Positions 25,753 through 37,045 of a stretch of DNA of 64,000 nt are shown here, piece by piece. The notes beneath the pieces were generated by a model. The model saw nothing but the letters and a program-made list of their open reading frames with translations. It had not been told where the DNA came from and did no database searches. Every line of letters starts with the position of its first letter. Position 1 is the first letter of the stretch. The stretch covers positions 66,158,159-66,222,158 of the forward strand of contig CM049313.1 of NCBI GenBank assembly GCA_026874595.1, given 5' to 3'. The position numbers were made by a program, and so were the translations under genes. The DNA is from Sipunculus nudus (taxonomy: Eukaryota > Annelida > Sipuncula > Golfingiida > Sipunculidae).

Positions 25753-26051
25753 ATATCACTCTTCTAGCAGCTACCTTTTTTTCCTAAAAGAAAACAAATG
25801 GCAAACTCATCAATTTCACAGGCGTTTATTTACACAAGATATGACACACCCATATAACAATAACACTGGGTAACAAATATTTACAAGTGGGTTGATACTT
25901 AAAAGCAGCGATATTCATACGATTAGTTTTCGAAGAAGTCCAAAAATGGAAAAGCGTTAAACTTTTTTTCATTTTTGGTAGACGTACCTAGCTTCTTACC
26001 CGTTTTCATTCAACAAGCGTGTCCAACACAGTATTTCGTACGCGCGCTGAT

Positions 26052-26110
26052 GTAATATGAAGAGTTTTTGGCAGAGGCGGATTTATGGGGCCACACGCAG
26101 GGAAATGGGG
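26052..26110 (+). mobile_element. Single hAT-like MITE terminus
   Basis: CAGAGGCGGATTTATGGGGC has the form of many hAT MITE ends and resembles CAGGGGCCGATTTAGG at 19936. No partner end was found nearby. Confidence 0.4.
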
Positions 26111-27409
26111 AAAAATTGACACTTAAACAAAAGGACGTCATATGTTTATAATACTTTTGTACTACCCCACGTCGATTGCACCATTATAGAAACTGCACAG
26201 ACTCGGATTCACAAGAATACGACTCTTCTTATTAGGGACCCCAACAAGCACTGAGGCTTCTGAATACATGGTGAAGGTATAAACGTAGTGAAAAGGACAA
26301 TGTAGTCCGTTCAAGTGGGTTGGATAAGAATTGTTTCAATGCAGTCTACATAAACATGATTGTGTTTTCCTTGTTAGTACTCCACGGAAAAAAGTAATAT
26401 TTAGTAAACATGCGCATGTACAATGTTAAAGAAGGTCTGTCCTTGAAATGAAACAAAGTTTGATTTCTAAAGTTTGACAGTTGAGAAAAGTAAACTTTCA
26501 GAACGGTTCTTCACCAGGGGACCCTCCCACACTCTCTCCCATCCGGGTTTCGCGGTCCCTTTCACTTTCTTAAACCCTGTATCTGTCTTTTTGCGCTACT
26601 ATATAACTTAAGTGATAGGCAAAAAAATATATCTAAAACAAACTTTTTAATGTTTTAAATCCATATTATACCAATAAAGTTTAACTAATTTTAAACCTGT
26701 TACAGTGTTCTTTCTGATAGCATACATATCTGTTAAATTTGTATTATTTTCATTTATTTCAACGTTTTAATTTTGTTTATCATGCATAAATAGTACACTT
26801 TGCTAAAAACTCCGTAAGAACATATAGTTTTAAGCGAAGCGGGTTAAAATAAATTAAAATATCTTAAAGCGTTTTTTTTTATTTTTCATCTATCATGTTT
26901 CTACCTTTAACCGTAAATTTTTAATTTTGATTCAATAAAAAATAAAAAAGAAAGACACACATAAGAGGAAAAAAACTCAGATATATTCATGTAATTTGAT
27001 ATCAGTCCACTAAAAGTTGTTTACTGTTACTTTGTGCTTAAATCAGTGTGCCCTTTATAAGAAAAATTTTGATAAATGCTTCAAAAGTATGTTAAAATGA
27101 CTGAAAAATAAAAAAAAAATAGGTTTACCATCGGAATGGACACTGTAGGAGGTTTAAACTTGTGTATACTTTATGAGGCCTTTAATGTATTTAAAACAAC
27201 TTTTGGATTGGTCTTAGATACAGTTGGTTTTGCTAGTTCTGCTACCTTAAATAGGGCGTGGTGTGAATAAGGTGGAATATTCACATTTAAACTATATATT
27301 ATAATATCGGTTAGCATAGTGGTAAATCTTCATGGGTGGTCTACTAAATAGTAAAAAAATTCTTGCAGAAACACTGACAATTTCTATAGCTTGTGATAAT
27401 TAAAAATAA

Positions 27410-27454
<45 letters not shown>

Positions 27455-28384
27455 CTGCATTAAACGTTCACAAATGAAGACTGTTTATATGACTACAAAT
27501 TATCGTGATTTCTTTCATTGCATTCATTTCGAATTTTCACAAAGAAAATTGTGCTTAGCATATGGACGGTTTCATCTTCATCTATTTACTCATTTTATTC
27601 CTGACCAACCAATGACACAATGACCCAGCATTTATATTATCAACACAACCAAGATACAGATGCTACATTTGTTTTTAAAGTAAATATAAGCCTGTCAATC
27701 ATGAGCAACCTATAAGCATTACATCTCTTTTGTTTTTGTTACACTTATATACTAAAAATCATTTCATAAAATGTAATGCAATTGAGCTTTAAACCTTGTG
27801 TACTTGTATATCAAAGCTAGGGTAATCTTTATTTATCTCTCTTACCGAATTTTTTATATTTCTGAAGATGAATAGCAAGCCGAAAAAAAAAAATGTTATA
27901 CCTAAAGTAGAGCTGTAAATTTTTGGCTTATTTGCACAAGGGAGGGAATGGAACGAACGAGCCGAATTGTGGATGTAGTATTTTAAATTTGTGGTTCACG
28001 ATAAGCAAAGAGAAGAAATATGAAATAAAGTTATTCTTGTTGAGTTTTGATTTGACTAAACTTTATTATCAGTGAACATAAGGGTAAATTACATTTTTTT
28101 TGCAATTCCGCTGAAATAAGGTAGAGATTATACCAATATGGCTGAAATGTTTTATGAAGTGTGTTATAGGGTTCATTCGTTTTTTAATTGACAATGATAT
28201 CCGGTTTGAATCATTAAATACCTGGAACGTATCATACAAACTTCCTACACCCACCAAAAGTCCCTTCTAGGACAAAGTTAAGCAAAATAAGGTTGTAATG
28301 TCATCAATCCAAGTGGCATTTATAACAATCATGCTTCTTTTCTACTATTGTCTTTGCTGCCTCTCCCTAAAATTTTCTCCTTTT
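26111..28384. other. AT-rich noncoding stretch with one microsatellite
   Basis: Long A/T-rich sequence, including (TA)n at 27414-27449. An AATAAA hexamer on the minus strand at 28062-28067 could be a distal polyadenylation signal for the GPCR transcript, about 970 bases past its stop. That is only a position-based guess. Confidence 0.4.
27414..27449. repeat. (TA)n microsatellite
   Basis: About 36 bases of TA dinucleotide. Confidence 0.95.
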
Positions 28385-28701
28385 CCAATGGGCGCTCAAA
28401 ATTATTTCAATATCGAAAACAAACTGAAATGAAAGTTGAGATATTTTCAACTCGTTTTCAGCATTAAATCAATGATGATTTGACACTGAAGGTTCAATGT
28501 TAATTTTCCACTAGCAATGCAATCTTAATTTTTCAACAAGTTGTCAATAATGAATAAATATTGATTTGACAATAATCTCTCAATGAATTTTGATGATTCA
28601 AGGTTGAAACAATTTTCAAATACAACGCTTTTCCAATATTGTTTCAATATTGATTATCAAAATTGATTTAATGTTTGATCAATGTTGATTTGCCCACTGG
28701 G
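28385..28701. mobile_element. MITE with CCARTGGGC termini and CAATATTG-like interior
   Basis: The left end CCAATGGGC and the right end GCCCACTGG are inverted repeats. The interior is dense in TTGAT/ATCAA, TTTCAAT and CAATATTG phrases in both orientations, giving many potential hairpins. No coding frame is present. It lies about 340 bases past the GPCR stop codon, so it may be carried in that gene's 3' untranslated region. Confidence 0.55.
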
Positions 28702-29037
28702 TTGGCACATTCTGGCCATTTTTTACATTGTTACCGGATATATAAAACTATTCAAACAATTTTTACCCAAGCTACAATGTACAGTGTAGATAAACTAACA
28801 GTCTGTTTCATCTTCATCATAACTCATCGTAAGGCCATGAAGCGTACGTTAGGTGCTTTTTTTTTTAAGTCAAATACTGAATCTATGAAGATATCGGCAT
28901 ATTAAACGTCCAGAGTAGATGCGTCAGTGGATTGGGAAAGTGTAATGAGAAGTAAGTGATAATATAGTGACACAACTGCCGTAAGGTTGACTAGGGTGAA
29001 TTAAGACCGCAGCGAACCAACGTCTGGCGGTGACATT

Positions 29038-29788
29038 TTAGACCCAGGGGGCGTCCTCCGACACGTTACTTGGGTCTGTGCTGCATCGTACAGTGGCAGC
29101 CCTGCTTAACGCACGCTGTGAATTTGGGTCGACTTGAAATTTGGTTCCTGAATTCTGTTCAGGGGACCAGCACTGCAAAGTCTTGATATATCGTCTGCGA
29201 AAATTCTGGCTGAATATACAGTACAACACGGGGTTTGCAGCTGAATTAATATACCCCATTGACATAAAAACCACCACCAAAGTGAAGTTCATTTTGAACG
29301 GCGTGGGAGAAAAAGTATTGTAGAACAACCGCACTTGTATCGGGGTATAGCTTACTATATAAATCACTACGCAGGCAATTAGCATTTTGACGACACCTTT
29401 ACGGGCACGGATGGCGTCGGGTTCGGACCATTTTTTCTTGGCGACATTGTAGCGACACGCCTGCTGGCGACAAAGATTTTCCTGTCCCACGAATAACCTG
29501 CGACAAATGATCATGTACAAATACACTTGTACTGTGATTGGGATAAGATAAAACAGAACAAATTCGGAATACTTGAAGGCAATCTGAAGATCTTTGAACC
29601 TCGCTGGGAACCGTAGCAGACATAGCTGATTCATGGACTGCCCAATGGGCACTGTCACCACCTTATTAAACAGCGCCGTCGGCAGGCCGCATGCGAAGGC
29701 GAGTGGCCATATCCCCGCTATTACCGCAAGCACACGTCTTCGGCTGCACATGATGTGGGCTTTCATCGGATGGACTATAGCGATATAC
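29038..29788 (-). CDS. 3'-terminal exon of a class A neuropeptide-type GPCR (partial)
   Basis: This exon encodes the C-terminal 249 residues of a rhodopsin-like seven-helix receptor of the plasma membrane, expected to couple ligand binding to G proteins. The acceptor AG at 29789-29790 leaves a single G that completes the Arg codon of the DRY motif, so the exon opens RYIAIVHPMKA. TM4 follows with Trp27 (first complete codon = 1), then an extracellular loop 2 Cys at 56 for the usual disulfide with TM3, and TM5 with Pro83 in FYLIP. A basic third intracellular loop leads to TM6, where CWxP is replaced by SYTP (Pro139). TM7 has NPVLY at 175-179, then helix 8 FRRRYIKTLQC and a Ser-rich tail. NFT in loop 3 is a possible glycosylation site. 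The style (YMIICRRLF after TM5) suggests a peptide receptor of the TRH/ghrelin/neuromedin-U type; the exact ligand cannot be told. TM1-TM3 must lie upstream at higher coordinates and were not found. Confidence 0.93.
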
Positions 29789-29812
29789 CTGAAAACAAAA
29801 GAGAAAAAAAAA
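29789..29812 (-). other. Splice acceptor and polypyrimidine tract of the GPCR exon
   Basis: On the minus strand a T-rich tract (TTTTTTTTTTCTCTTTTGTTTTCAG) ends in CAG immediately before the exon. The junction falls after the second base of the Arg codon in D-R-Y (phase 2), a widely recurrent intron position in class A GPCR genes. This fixes the exon start better than the internal Met used by a simple ORF search. Confidence 0.88.
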
Positions 29813-30467
29813 ACATAATTAGGATTCAGATTTGACTGAAATATAAAGAGTCATAGTAATAATATATAATGGAGTTTTAAAGTCAGGATTCATAGTTTGA
29901 TAATATTTTTTATGGTTATCTCAAACATTTTTGATCGGATGATGCAATTAGGATGTATAATTCAGATGCGATTCAATTTGTGAAATCGTATTCATTTTAT
30001 TACAATAATCAATATAGATGACACAAGACATTTTTGTGATATACTGAAGACTAAAACCTTTTATCTATATTCAGTATGTAGCGATATCTATTCACAGTTG
30101 GTGAGAGATGATAACGTGCTGCGAACTCTTACATATTTATATATTCCTGATTTTTTGTAGTTCTTATGGTCGAAAAATAATTGATTTAAATTTATTGATC
30201 AAGTTTTTGTCGATTAGTTGTATCAAAATTTCATAATAATGATGGTTTAGCATGATGGTAAATGGTTTAGCAGTGTTAGTAACAAAAAACTGTTATGTTG
30301 AAAGTAACAGAGATCAGAGTCTTTATGCAATCCACAAATATTGGTAAAACAAAATTAAAATATAAGCTTTAATATATATAGCTATATATATATAAAACCG
30401 CTTCATTTTCGTAGGGTGTCCTTAACAAAACTCCCATAAATCATCCTACGCACCACTACAGATATAA
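29813..30467. other. Intron sequence of the GPCR gene, nothing else recognised
   Basis: AT-rich DNA directly upstream of the acceptor, so part of the receptor's intron by inference. No exon for TM1-TM3 was recognised here. Confidence 0.5.
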
Positions 30468-30513
30468 TTGTATCCGCCAAAACAGAGTTTTGCGGATACT
30501 ATGTTTTCAGCTG

Positions 30514-30514
30514 G

Positions 30515-30551
<37 letters not shown>
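30514..30551. repeat. (CCG)n microsatellite
   Basis: Eleven or so CCG units inside the 5' flank of Helentron-like copy A. Copy B has only a short CGCAGCCGCGCG here, so the expansion postdates divergence of the copies. Poly-Ala and poly-Gly frames are by-products. Confidence 0.9.
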
Positions 30552-30720
30552 GAAGGTGTCCGGAGAACTCCTCCGTAACCACTGGGCGGAATTTTCCGAA
30601 ACCCGGGATTATGTTCGGGTCACATGTGAACTGCTGCGCCCCGATTTTGTTTTGACCTCTGACCTTTCCTCTGCGCTCTGCGTCCGTTTGTGCGTCTGTT
30701 TCCACACATAAACCCACATA

Positions 30721-32110
30721 TCTCGGGAACTGTTTGACCGATCAGGAAAATTTTTTTGCACAAATGTAGCCCTCGGAGAGCTTTATAACATACACCAAAA
30801 ATGGTGGCGCCACCTGCAACCATGTTTGCACAGTGTCCATCTGTTCGTCTGCCTTGGGTTAAAATCACTCATATCTCTGCAGTGACTTGACTAATTCACC
30901 TGAAATTCAGCATGCGCAAACATCCTGGATAGCTTTTCTGATTTTATGACAGGTGGCGCCACCTACATTCACGTTGACGCTGCAGACATCCAAGCTCATA
31001 TCTCGGGAACCGTTTGACCGATCAGGAAAATTCTTTTGCACAAATGTAGCCCTTGGAGAGCTTTATAACATACACCAAAAATGGTGGCGCCACCTGCAAC
31101 CATGTTTGCACAGTGTCCATCTGTTCGTCTGCCTTGGGTTAAAATCACTCATATCTCTGCAGTGACTTGACTAATTCACCTGAAATTTGGCATGCGTATA
31201 CATCCTGGATAGCTTATCTGATTTTATGACAGGTGGCGCCACCTACATTCACGTTTACGCTGCAGACATCCAAGCTCATATCTCGGGAACCGTTTGACCG
31301 ATCAGGAAAATTCTTTTGCACAAATGTAGCCCTTGGAGAGCTTTATAACATACACCAAAAATGGTGCCGCTACCTGCAACCATGTTTGTACAGTGTCCAT
31401 CTGTTTGTCTGCCTTGGGTTAAAATCACTCATATCTCTGCAGTGACTTGACTAATTCACCTGAAATCTGGCATGCGTATACATCCTGGATAGCTTTTCTG
31501 ATTTTATGACAGGTGGCGCCACCTACATTCATGTTTACGCTGCAGACATCCAAGCTCATATCTCAGGAACCGTTTGATTGATCAGGAAAATTTTTTTGCA
31601 CAAATGTAGCCCTTGGAGAGCTTTATAACATACACAAAAAATGGTGGCGCCACCTGCAACCATGTTTGCACAGTGTCCAGCTGTTCGTCTGCCTTGGGTT
31701 AAAATCACTCATATCTCTGCAGTGGTTTGACTAATTCACCTGAAATTCTGCATGCTTATACATCCTGGATAGCTTTTCTGATTTTATGACAGGTGGCGCC
31801 ACCTACAATCAAGTTTACGCTGCAGACATCCAAGCTCATATCTAGGGAACCGTTTGACCAATTGGGCCAAAATTTTGCATGTGTATAGTTCTCACAAAGC
31901 TCTTTATCATACGCTAAACTGGTGGCGCCACCTGCAACCCTTTTTTGCACAGCGTCCATCTGTTTGTCTGCCAAGGGCAAAAATCACTCATATACAATAT
32001 AGTGGTTTGACTTATCTGCCTTAAATTTTGCATATGTATACAACTTGGACGGCTTTCTGGATTTTTTGGTAGGTAGCGCAACCTACATACACAATTTGGC
32101 TGCAGACATC
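30721..32110 (+). repeat. 280-bp tandem core, five units
   Basis: The landmark TCTCGGGAAC or variants starts at 30721, 31001, 31281, 31561 and 31841, exactly 280 bases apart. The first four units are close to identical; the fifth is clearly diverged. Each unit has two copies of the 12-base palindrome GGTGGCGCCACC, apart from a few units with substitutions. The two halves resemble one another (TCATATCTCGGGAACCG against TCATATCTCTGCAGTGA, GAGAGCTTT against GATAGCTTT). Confidence 0.92.
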
Positions 32111-32192
32111 CATGCTGATATGCAACACTTCACCCGTTCCACTCTGATTTAGGCGGATACAAGTAGTCGCTTGTCGATTACCCGTATTCTAG

Positions 32193-33284
32193 TTGCATAT
32201 TGCACTTAGTGATATTTACACTGCAAAAAGGTGGGGGTTAATTTCCGTTTCAAAGTAGATGCGGCATGTCTCACTTTATAATATGTTTAAGATAGAGACA
32301 TGTTTGAAACATGTGGTACGGCACTTTAATTTTTTTTCAGTCGTGAGATGCTTCTACATGTTTGACATACGTTTTAAACAAGTATTGCTCTTCATCAAAT
32401 CAAACGGGTGGGTTTTTTCGGTGTCTTAACGGACACTTGATGACGGAAACGCGCGGTTAACGGAACGGATTGAAGGACAAGCTATAGTAGGTTACAGTGG
32501 AAAACTACTTGTGAATGGATATGGAAGGAAATAAGGAATGGTCAGTGGACAAAGTCGTAGCATGGGCTTAACACATTTTCAAAGTGGAAGAAGCTGCATA
32601 AAGACTGAAAGGTGAATTACCGCTGTTCACTCCAAACACCTCTATTATCACTCAGTCATAACCATTGAATTGACTGATAATGCATGAATTGACGAATACA
32701 TTTAAAACAAATACATGTATATCATTGTTTTTCAGCCTCTTATAACTAAGCATATGTCCTAGCGTTGACCCTGCGTCCGTCCGTCTGCTTGCCTGCGCGT
32801 TTAGATACTTTTTGACCTACAGGTTTTAAATTCCACATAGTACATACAGTTATAGTCTCTTTCACTGCCACTGTACACGTGTTTTTTTCGCGTTGATTGT
32901 TTCCTAAGGCAAACAAGCCCAATATTTTTGCACCAGGGGCAGAAGGGGGAAATGCATATATAATTGATGTGGAAAACATTGATTTACATGATGTGATTTT
33001 CCTCCAAACAAGTTAAAAGTTGAATTGAGAAGAAAGCCTAGACTTGGCGACATTTTTTATAACCCCATAAAATGGACATGGCGGACTGTGAGAGAACTGT
33101 GATGACGTCATAGTAGGATTTTACTTGCAAAGGAGGCACCCATAAGTACTGGATCCAGGGGCAACTGAAGGTTTGGTTCATTGTTACACCGACGGACTAA
33201 TATCCACAAAATCCAGAAGAGGGAAATTACATTTAGGGATTTGTGAGAAAAAATTACGCATTTCCCTCTTCCCAGGCTGGAGTC
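32193..33284. other. Noncoding, nothing firm recognised
   Basis: ACATGTTTGAAACATG-like phrases near 32300-32390 recall the motif-rich repeat at 35890-36250. No gene is supported. Confidence 0.4.
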
Positions 33285-33415
33285 AAGTACAAGGTATCTG
33301 TACCTAAATACAAGTAGGCTACTTTAGAGTGTTATTGTACAAATACAATTACATGATTTTTCAATGCACTCGAGTACAAGTACAGGGGTCTGTACTTAAG
33401 TACAAGTGCTTTTCA
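33285..33415. repeat. ACAAGTA-rich block
   Basis: Phrases CAAGTACAAG, TACAAGTA, GAGTACAAGTAC and AAGTACAAGTGC recur along about 130 bases. It resembles the interior of small DNA-transposon repeats, but clear termini were not seen. Confidence 0.4.
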
Positions 33416-33880
33416 TTGTGCAAAAAATAAGATAAACAAATTATTCTGAGTATTCATTTGTATATGTTTACCAATATTATATACACAGTCATATGTTTGT
33501 AGTCTACACTATTGATTTGTATTGATTAATTGTTTATAATTTATAGTTTGCTTTATAGTTTCATTGATTTACCTTTATGGCCTCATGAACCCCCTTTTAG
33601 GGTAAATTTGTATTCATTTGATGCCATAGGAATTGTAAAAATCTTCTCTGTGTTTAACATGACATTACCAATCTATTCAAATTTCAATAAAAGGAGTTAT
33701 TTAAAATGTCTAGTTCTCTCAATAAACTGAAAAGACAACTAAAAATAATTCCTGCATGGCAAAATTTTCTCAAACCATAAACAGAACAGTGGTAAAGTAA
33801 TTATTATTTTTCATGCCATTACGATTTTTAAAAAGCAGACTGGCAGTCTCTTCCAATTTACTGTACCGTGATACTAATAT

Positions 33881-34676
33881 TGTTACGGAACCTAATATTA
33901 ACAGATCACGTATGCGTGATGAACACAAATTTTGTGATGGAGATAAAAAAAATCAGATTCTGTCACACTAAGCAGAGGGAAATGTCTAGGGGAATGAATA
34001 AAGAAGTCAGTGGTTTTTTGTTAACAAATAACTATAATTTATTCTTGAAACAACCCTAACATTACAATACACTAGATCAATACAATTATACAGTAAACAG
34101 CATTATAGCACCAAGTCAATACAATCACAGAGAAAATAATGTATGTGTACAGTATCTGGATACCAACACCATCACAACGTCAAGTCCTTTAAATGTAAAC
34201 TCTCGGAGAAAGACAGTCCAGTGGAAAGTTCTTGCAACAACCCAGAAAGTAAACTGAAGTCCAAATGCATAAAATCCAGGAGAAAGTCTTTGCAAATGTA
34301 TAATTGCCGCATTCGTCGGATAAGGTCCTAGAATCTGACACACGCTTCTGCGTCCGCTGGAAAATCTCTGCTCTCTCTGCCCGTTCCAAAATACAGCCCC
34401 TTTATATACCTTCACATCCACCGCCGAGGATTTTCCACTTCTCGAACAATCTATAAGATCTTGCACAACACTGTGAAACACGCGTTTCAGGAATTCTCTA
34501 GAAAGACATCGCTGTGCATGTACACACCATTGTGTACACGTGATCTCGCCCCAAGCCAGCATAACAACAAGAGCTCAACCAGCACAAATCAAACACAGAA
34601 TGTAATACGCGGCCAGACACGAGTGCCACAACAGGAGTTACGCCCGTGTCACACAATAAAAAGGGCACCTGTAACA
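33881..34676 (-). mobile_element. Solo LTR, probably of a Ty3/Gypsy-type retrotransposon
   Basis: The 796-bp segment begins TGTTACAGG and ends CCGTAACA on the minus strand, giving 5'-TG..CA-3' ends with a 6-base inverted repeat. It is flanked by ATAT on both sides (33877-33880 and 34677-34680), a 4-bp target duplication. A TATA-like box lies at 34401-34410 and AATAAA at 34038-34043 on the minus strand, in the right order for a promoter and polyadenylation signal. No gag, protease or polymerase sequence adjoins it, so it is a solo LTR, the usual product of recombination between two LTRs. The 145-codon frame inside it is not a gene. Assignment to Ty3/Gypsy rests on duplication length and end sequence only. 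Confidence 0.85.
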
Positions 34677-35889
34677 ATATGTTCCTGCAGACCTGCTCAT
34701 TTCTGTATTAGATATATTTTGTTTGATGTCATTGGTTTACATTATAAGATGAAAAGATTCTCACATATTACAATCAATTTATATTAGCACAGTCCATAAT
34801 AAACTTTCCAGGTATTATGAAGCTCTTTAAATTCGTCATGATCTTGTAGGGTTTGATCACAGAACCCTGCAGTGCCTCTATTTTCACAGGAGGGCAAAAC
34901 ATACTCATTCCATACACCTTAGGGGGCTTTACTTCAATTACTTATTTTTGGTATACATATATATTTTAATATGACTTGCGAAAAGATAATTGATAAGCAG
35001 TGATTAACTGTTAAAGTTTTTCATTTATTAAACATCTGAGGAGAGGATTGAGAAGATTAAAAATGCTTTTTTAATTTTAATTTGGATTTTCAGTTAAACA
35101 TGAATTGAAGTTACAGGCTCAGTGAATGAAAGAACCTCAGTAGATATTATCCATACATAATTACTTATATATATATATATATATTAAAAGGTACACCATT
35201 TTAGCCACAAGTAACAGTAATCCACTTTTTTCATTCCAAAAATTGTTAAATAAAAACTTAAAATTTCAGTTTCTATGTAAATAGAATCATGGTAGAGAAA
35301 AAGCAAAACAAAAAGCACTTTAAGATATTGTCATGCAGTTTAATATTAGTTCATTAAGAAGTGGATCACAGTTACTGGCTTAAAATAGTGTATCTTTAAA
35401 AGTTGATTTTTTTTAATGTTTCAAAATCATGTGTAAATGAAGGAGAAATTGTTAGAATAGAATACTATAAGAAAGATTCCTGTACCAGGTTTAAAGTAAT
35501 GTATACTTTATTGGGTTTAACATGAATTTAAACCACTTTTGAAATGAAAAAGTATAGGGGTTTTAGAAAGTGTTCCTACCTTATAGTTGTTAGTTCTAAT
35601 CTAAGTCAGTGTGGTGTCCCAGGTGAATTAAAAGAGGCTACAGAGTTATAGATTGAAAGAAACTGTAATTGTATTTTGTTTAAATAATGTTTGATACTGA
35701 TGTTCAAATATTCAAATTTCAATAAGTCATAACTTCGCAACTTCGAAGTATAACTTATTGTTCGTATACCACATGTAGTACACTCCAAGAACTAAATCTA
35801 GAAAATTCAAGAAGAAATTAACCAAATTTCAACAAGTTATGTTCTTCATTGTGCTCAGTTTAAACTGAATACAAAGCAACTAATATAAC
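34677..35889. other. AT-rich noncoding stretch
   Basis: A short (TA)n run lies at 35166-35184. Nothing else was recognised. Confidence 0.4.
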
Positions 35890-36255
35890 GGTAAAACATG
35901 TTTTACTATAGAAAACGTGTTTAAAAAAATGGGACAAAAAGGCGTTTTAAGATATAAAGAAGTTTCAAGTTGAAACAGGTTTATTAGTATTTAAAACATG
36001 TTTGATGGAAAACATGTTTCAATACCCAACATGTGAAAATTAACCTGTTTCAAATAACAATACCGTTTGGCAGGAAAAGCTTTAAAACGGGTGTAACAGT
36101 AAAAAATGTTAAAGTTGAATTTGAAATATGTTAATTTACATCTATTTGAAACACATTTTACAGTGAAATATGTTGAGCATATTGTAACGTGTTTAAAAAA
36201 TGGGAACAAACAGGCGTTTCAATCTAATGAACGAAACGTGTCTCAAGCTTTTACA
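35890..36255. repeat. ACATGTTT-motif repeat with 40-bp direct duplicates
   Basis: AACGTGTTTAAAAAAATGGGAC at about 35911 recurs as AACGTGTTTAAAAAATGGGA at about 36187, each followed by an A-rich stretch and AGGCGTTT. Between them lie many ACATGTTT, GTTTCAA and AAAACATGTTT phrases. It is probably a repeat-derived element with motif-rich interior; class unknown. Confidence 0.5.
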
Positions 36256-36914
36256 GTGTATGCTCATAAACCATTGTAAAAGAAAGAAATAGCAATATAT
36301 TCTCCAATGACCTGTAAAGAAGGCCTATGCCCAGTAGCCAGAATGTTGTATTGTTTATTATGTGGAAATAATTATTATTATTAAGAGGCATTTTTAATTC
36401 TCGTGAAACTTCCTGTGAATTAACCAATGTTCTAGTATAATCATATGAATGCTTTAACATGAAACGTGTTGATGATTCCATGTTGTTGTTATTTACTGCT
36501 TAAAGAATAGAAAAAGCTTCTTTTTATGATAGTACCTGCATGTTTTGTCTCCGCCCAAATCTTGGATATAAACAAATAAATTTTCTTAATAATCGTTTAC
36601 ACTGATATTTTCTTGTTAAAAATTTCAAATCATTTAAAGTTCAACATGATTTAGATACCTTTCATCTTTATTCATATGGTGGGATAGCCATAGCAACATG
36701 ACATTCAGGCCATTTTAAAATAAACTGATAGGGGCGACTAATGATACAAGTCATAACAGAACAACCATTCCAAAGATCGGATCAAACTAAATGCTGTGTG
36801 ATAGGATTTGACATCAGAGGATTATATGGACGTGTTTTATTTGCTAAATAGTGAAGAACAAACGTTGTTACACAAAATTTGTTGTGGTAACCCTGCCAGA
36901 GAGAAATGAAGTTT

Positions 36915-37045
36915 GAAGCAGTTTCGGCTACCGCAGTTTCCGCTGTCAAGCCGTCATGACGGATGGAGAGACAAACGTTTTGAGTAAAACCAGCCTCGTT
37001 TTTAATAATTGCCGCTTGGATACACGTAAGGTGAAAATTTACTTA
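36915..37045 (-). repeat. Dispersed repeat R2, copy 1
   Basis: The reverse complement reads TTACGTGTATCCAAGCGGCA, TTTTTAATAC-like ATTAAAAACGAGGCTGG and TTTTACT, matching 45500-45560 (TTACGTGTATTCGTGCAGCA, TACCGAGGCTGGTTTTACT). Confidence 0.5.

Larger units (their letters stand above)
30468..32192 (+). mobile_element. Helentron-like non-autonomous element (HINE/pearl-like), copy A
   Basis: The 5' end TTGTATCCGCCAAAACAGAG is mirrored near the 3' end by CTCTGATTTAGGCGGATACAA. The 3' copy is not terminal: a further 31 bases follow, holding a hairpin (GTAGTCG-CTTGT-CGATTAC) and ending in CTAG. Asymmetric inverted repeats plus a 3' subterminal hairpin and a CTAG end are the marks of Helentron-type rolling-circle elements. 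The first 30 bases also fold on themselves (GTATCCGCC..AAAAC with GTTTTGCGGATAC). A (CCG)n run lies at 30514-30551. A tandem core of five 280-bp units fills 30721-32110. No Rep or helicase gene is present, so mobility would depend on an autonomous partner. Flanks shared with copy B stop exactly at these ends. Confidence 0.75.

Noticed and set aside
30490-30711. Frame with poly-Ala run
   Set aside because: Produced by the (CCG)n tract in the Helentron-like element.
34125-34562. 145-codon minus-strand frame
   Set aside because: It lies wholly inside the solo LTR, spans its TATA region and has no protein motif.
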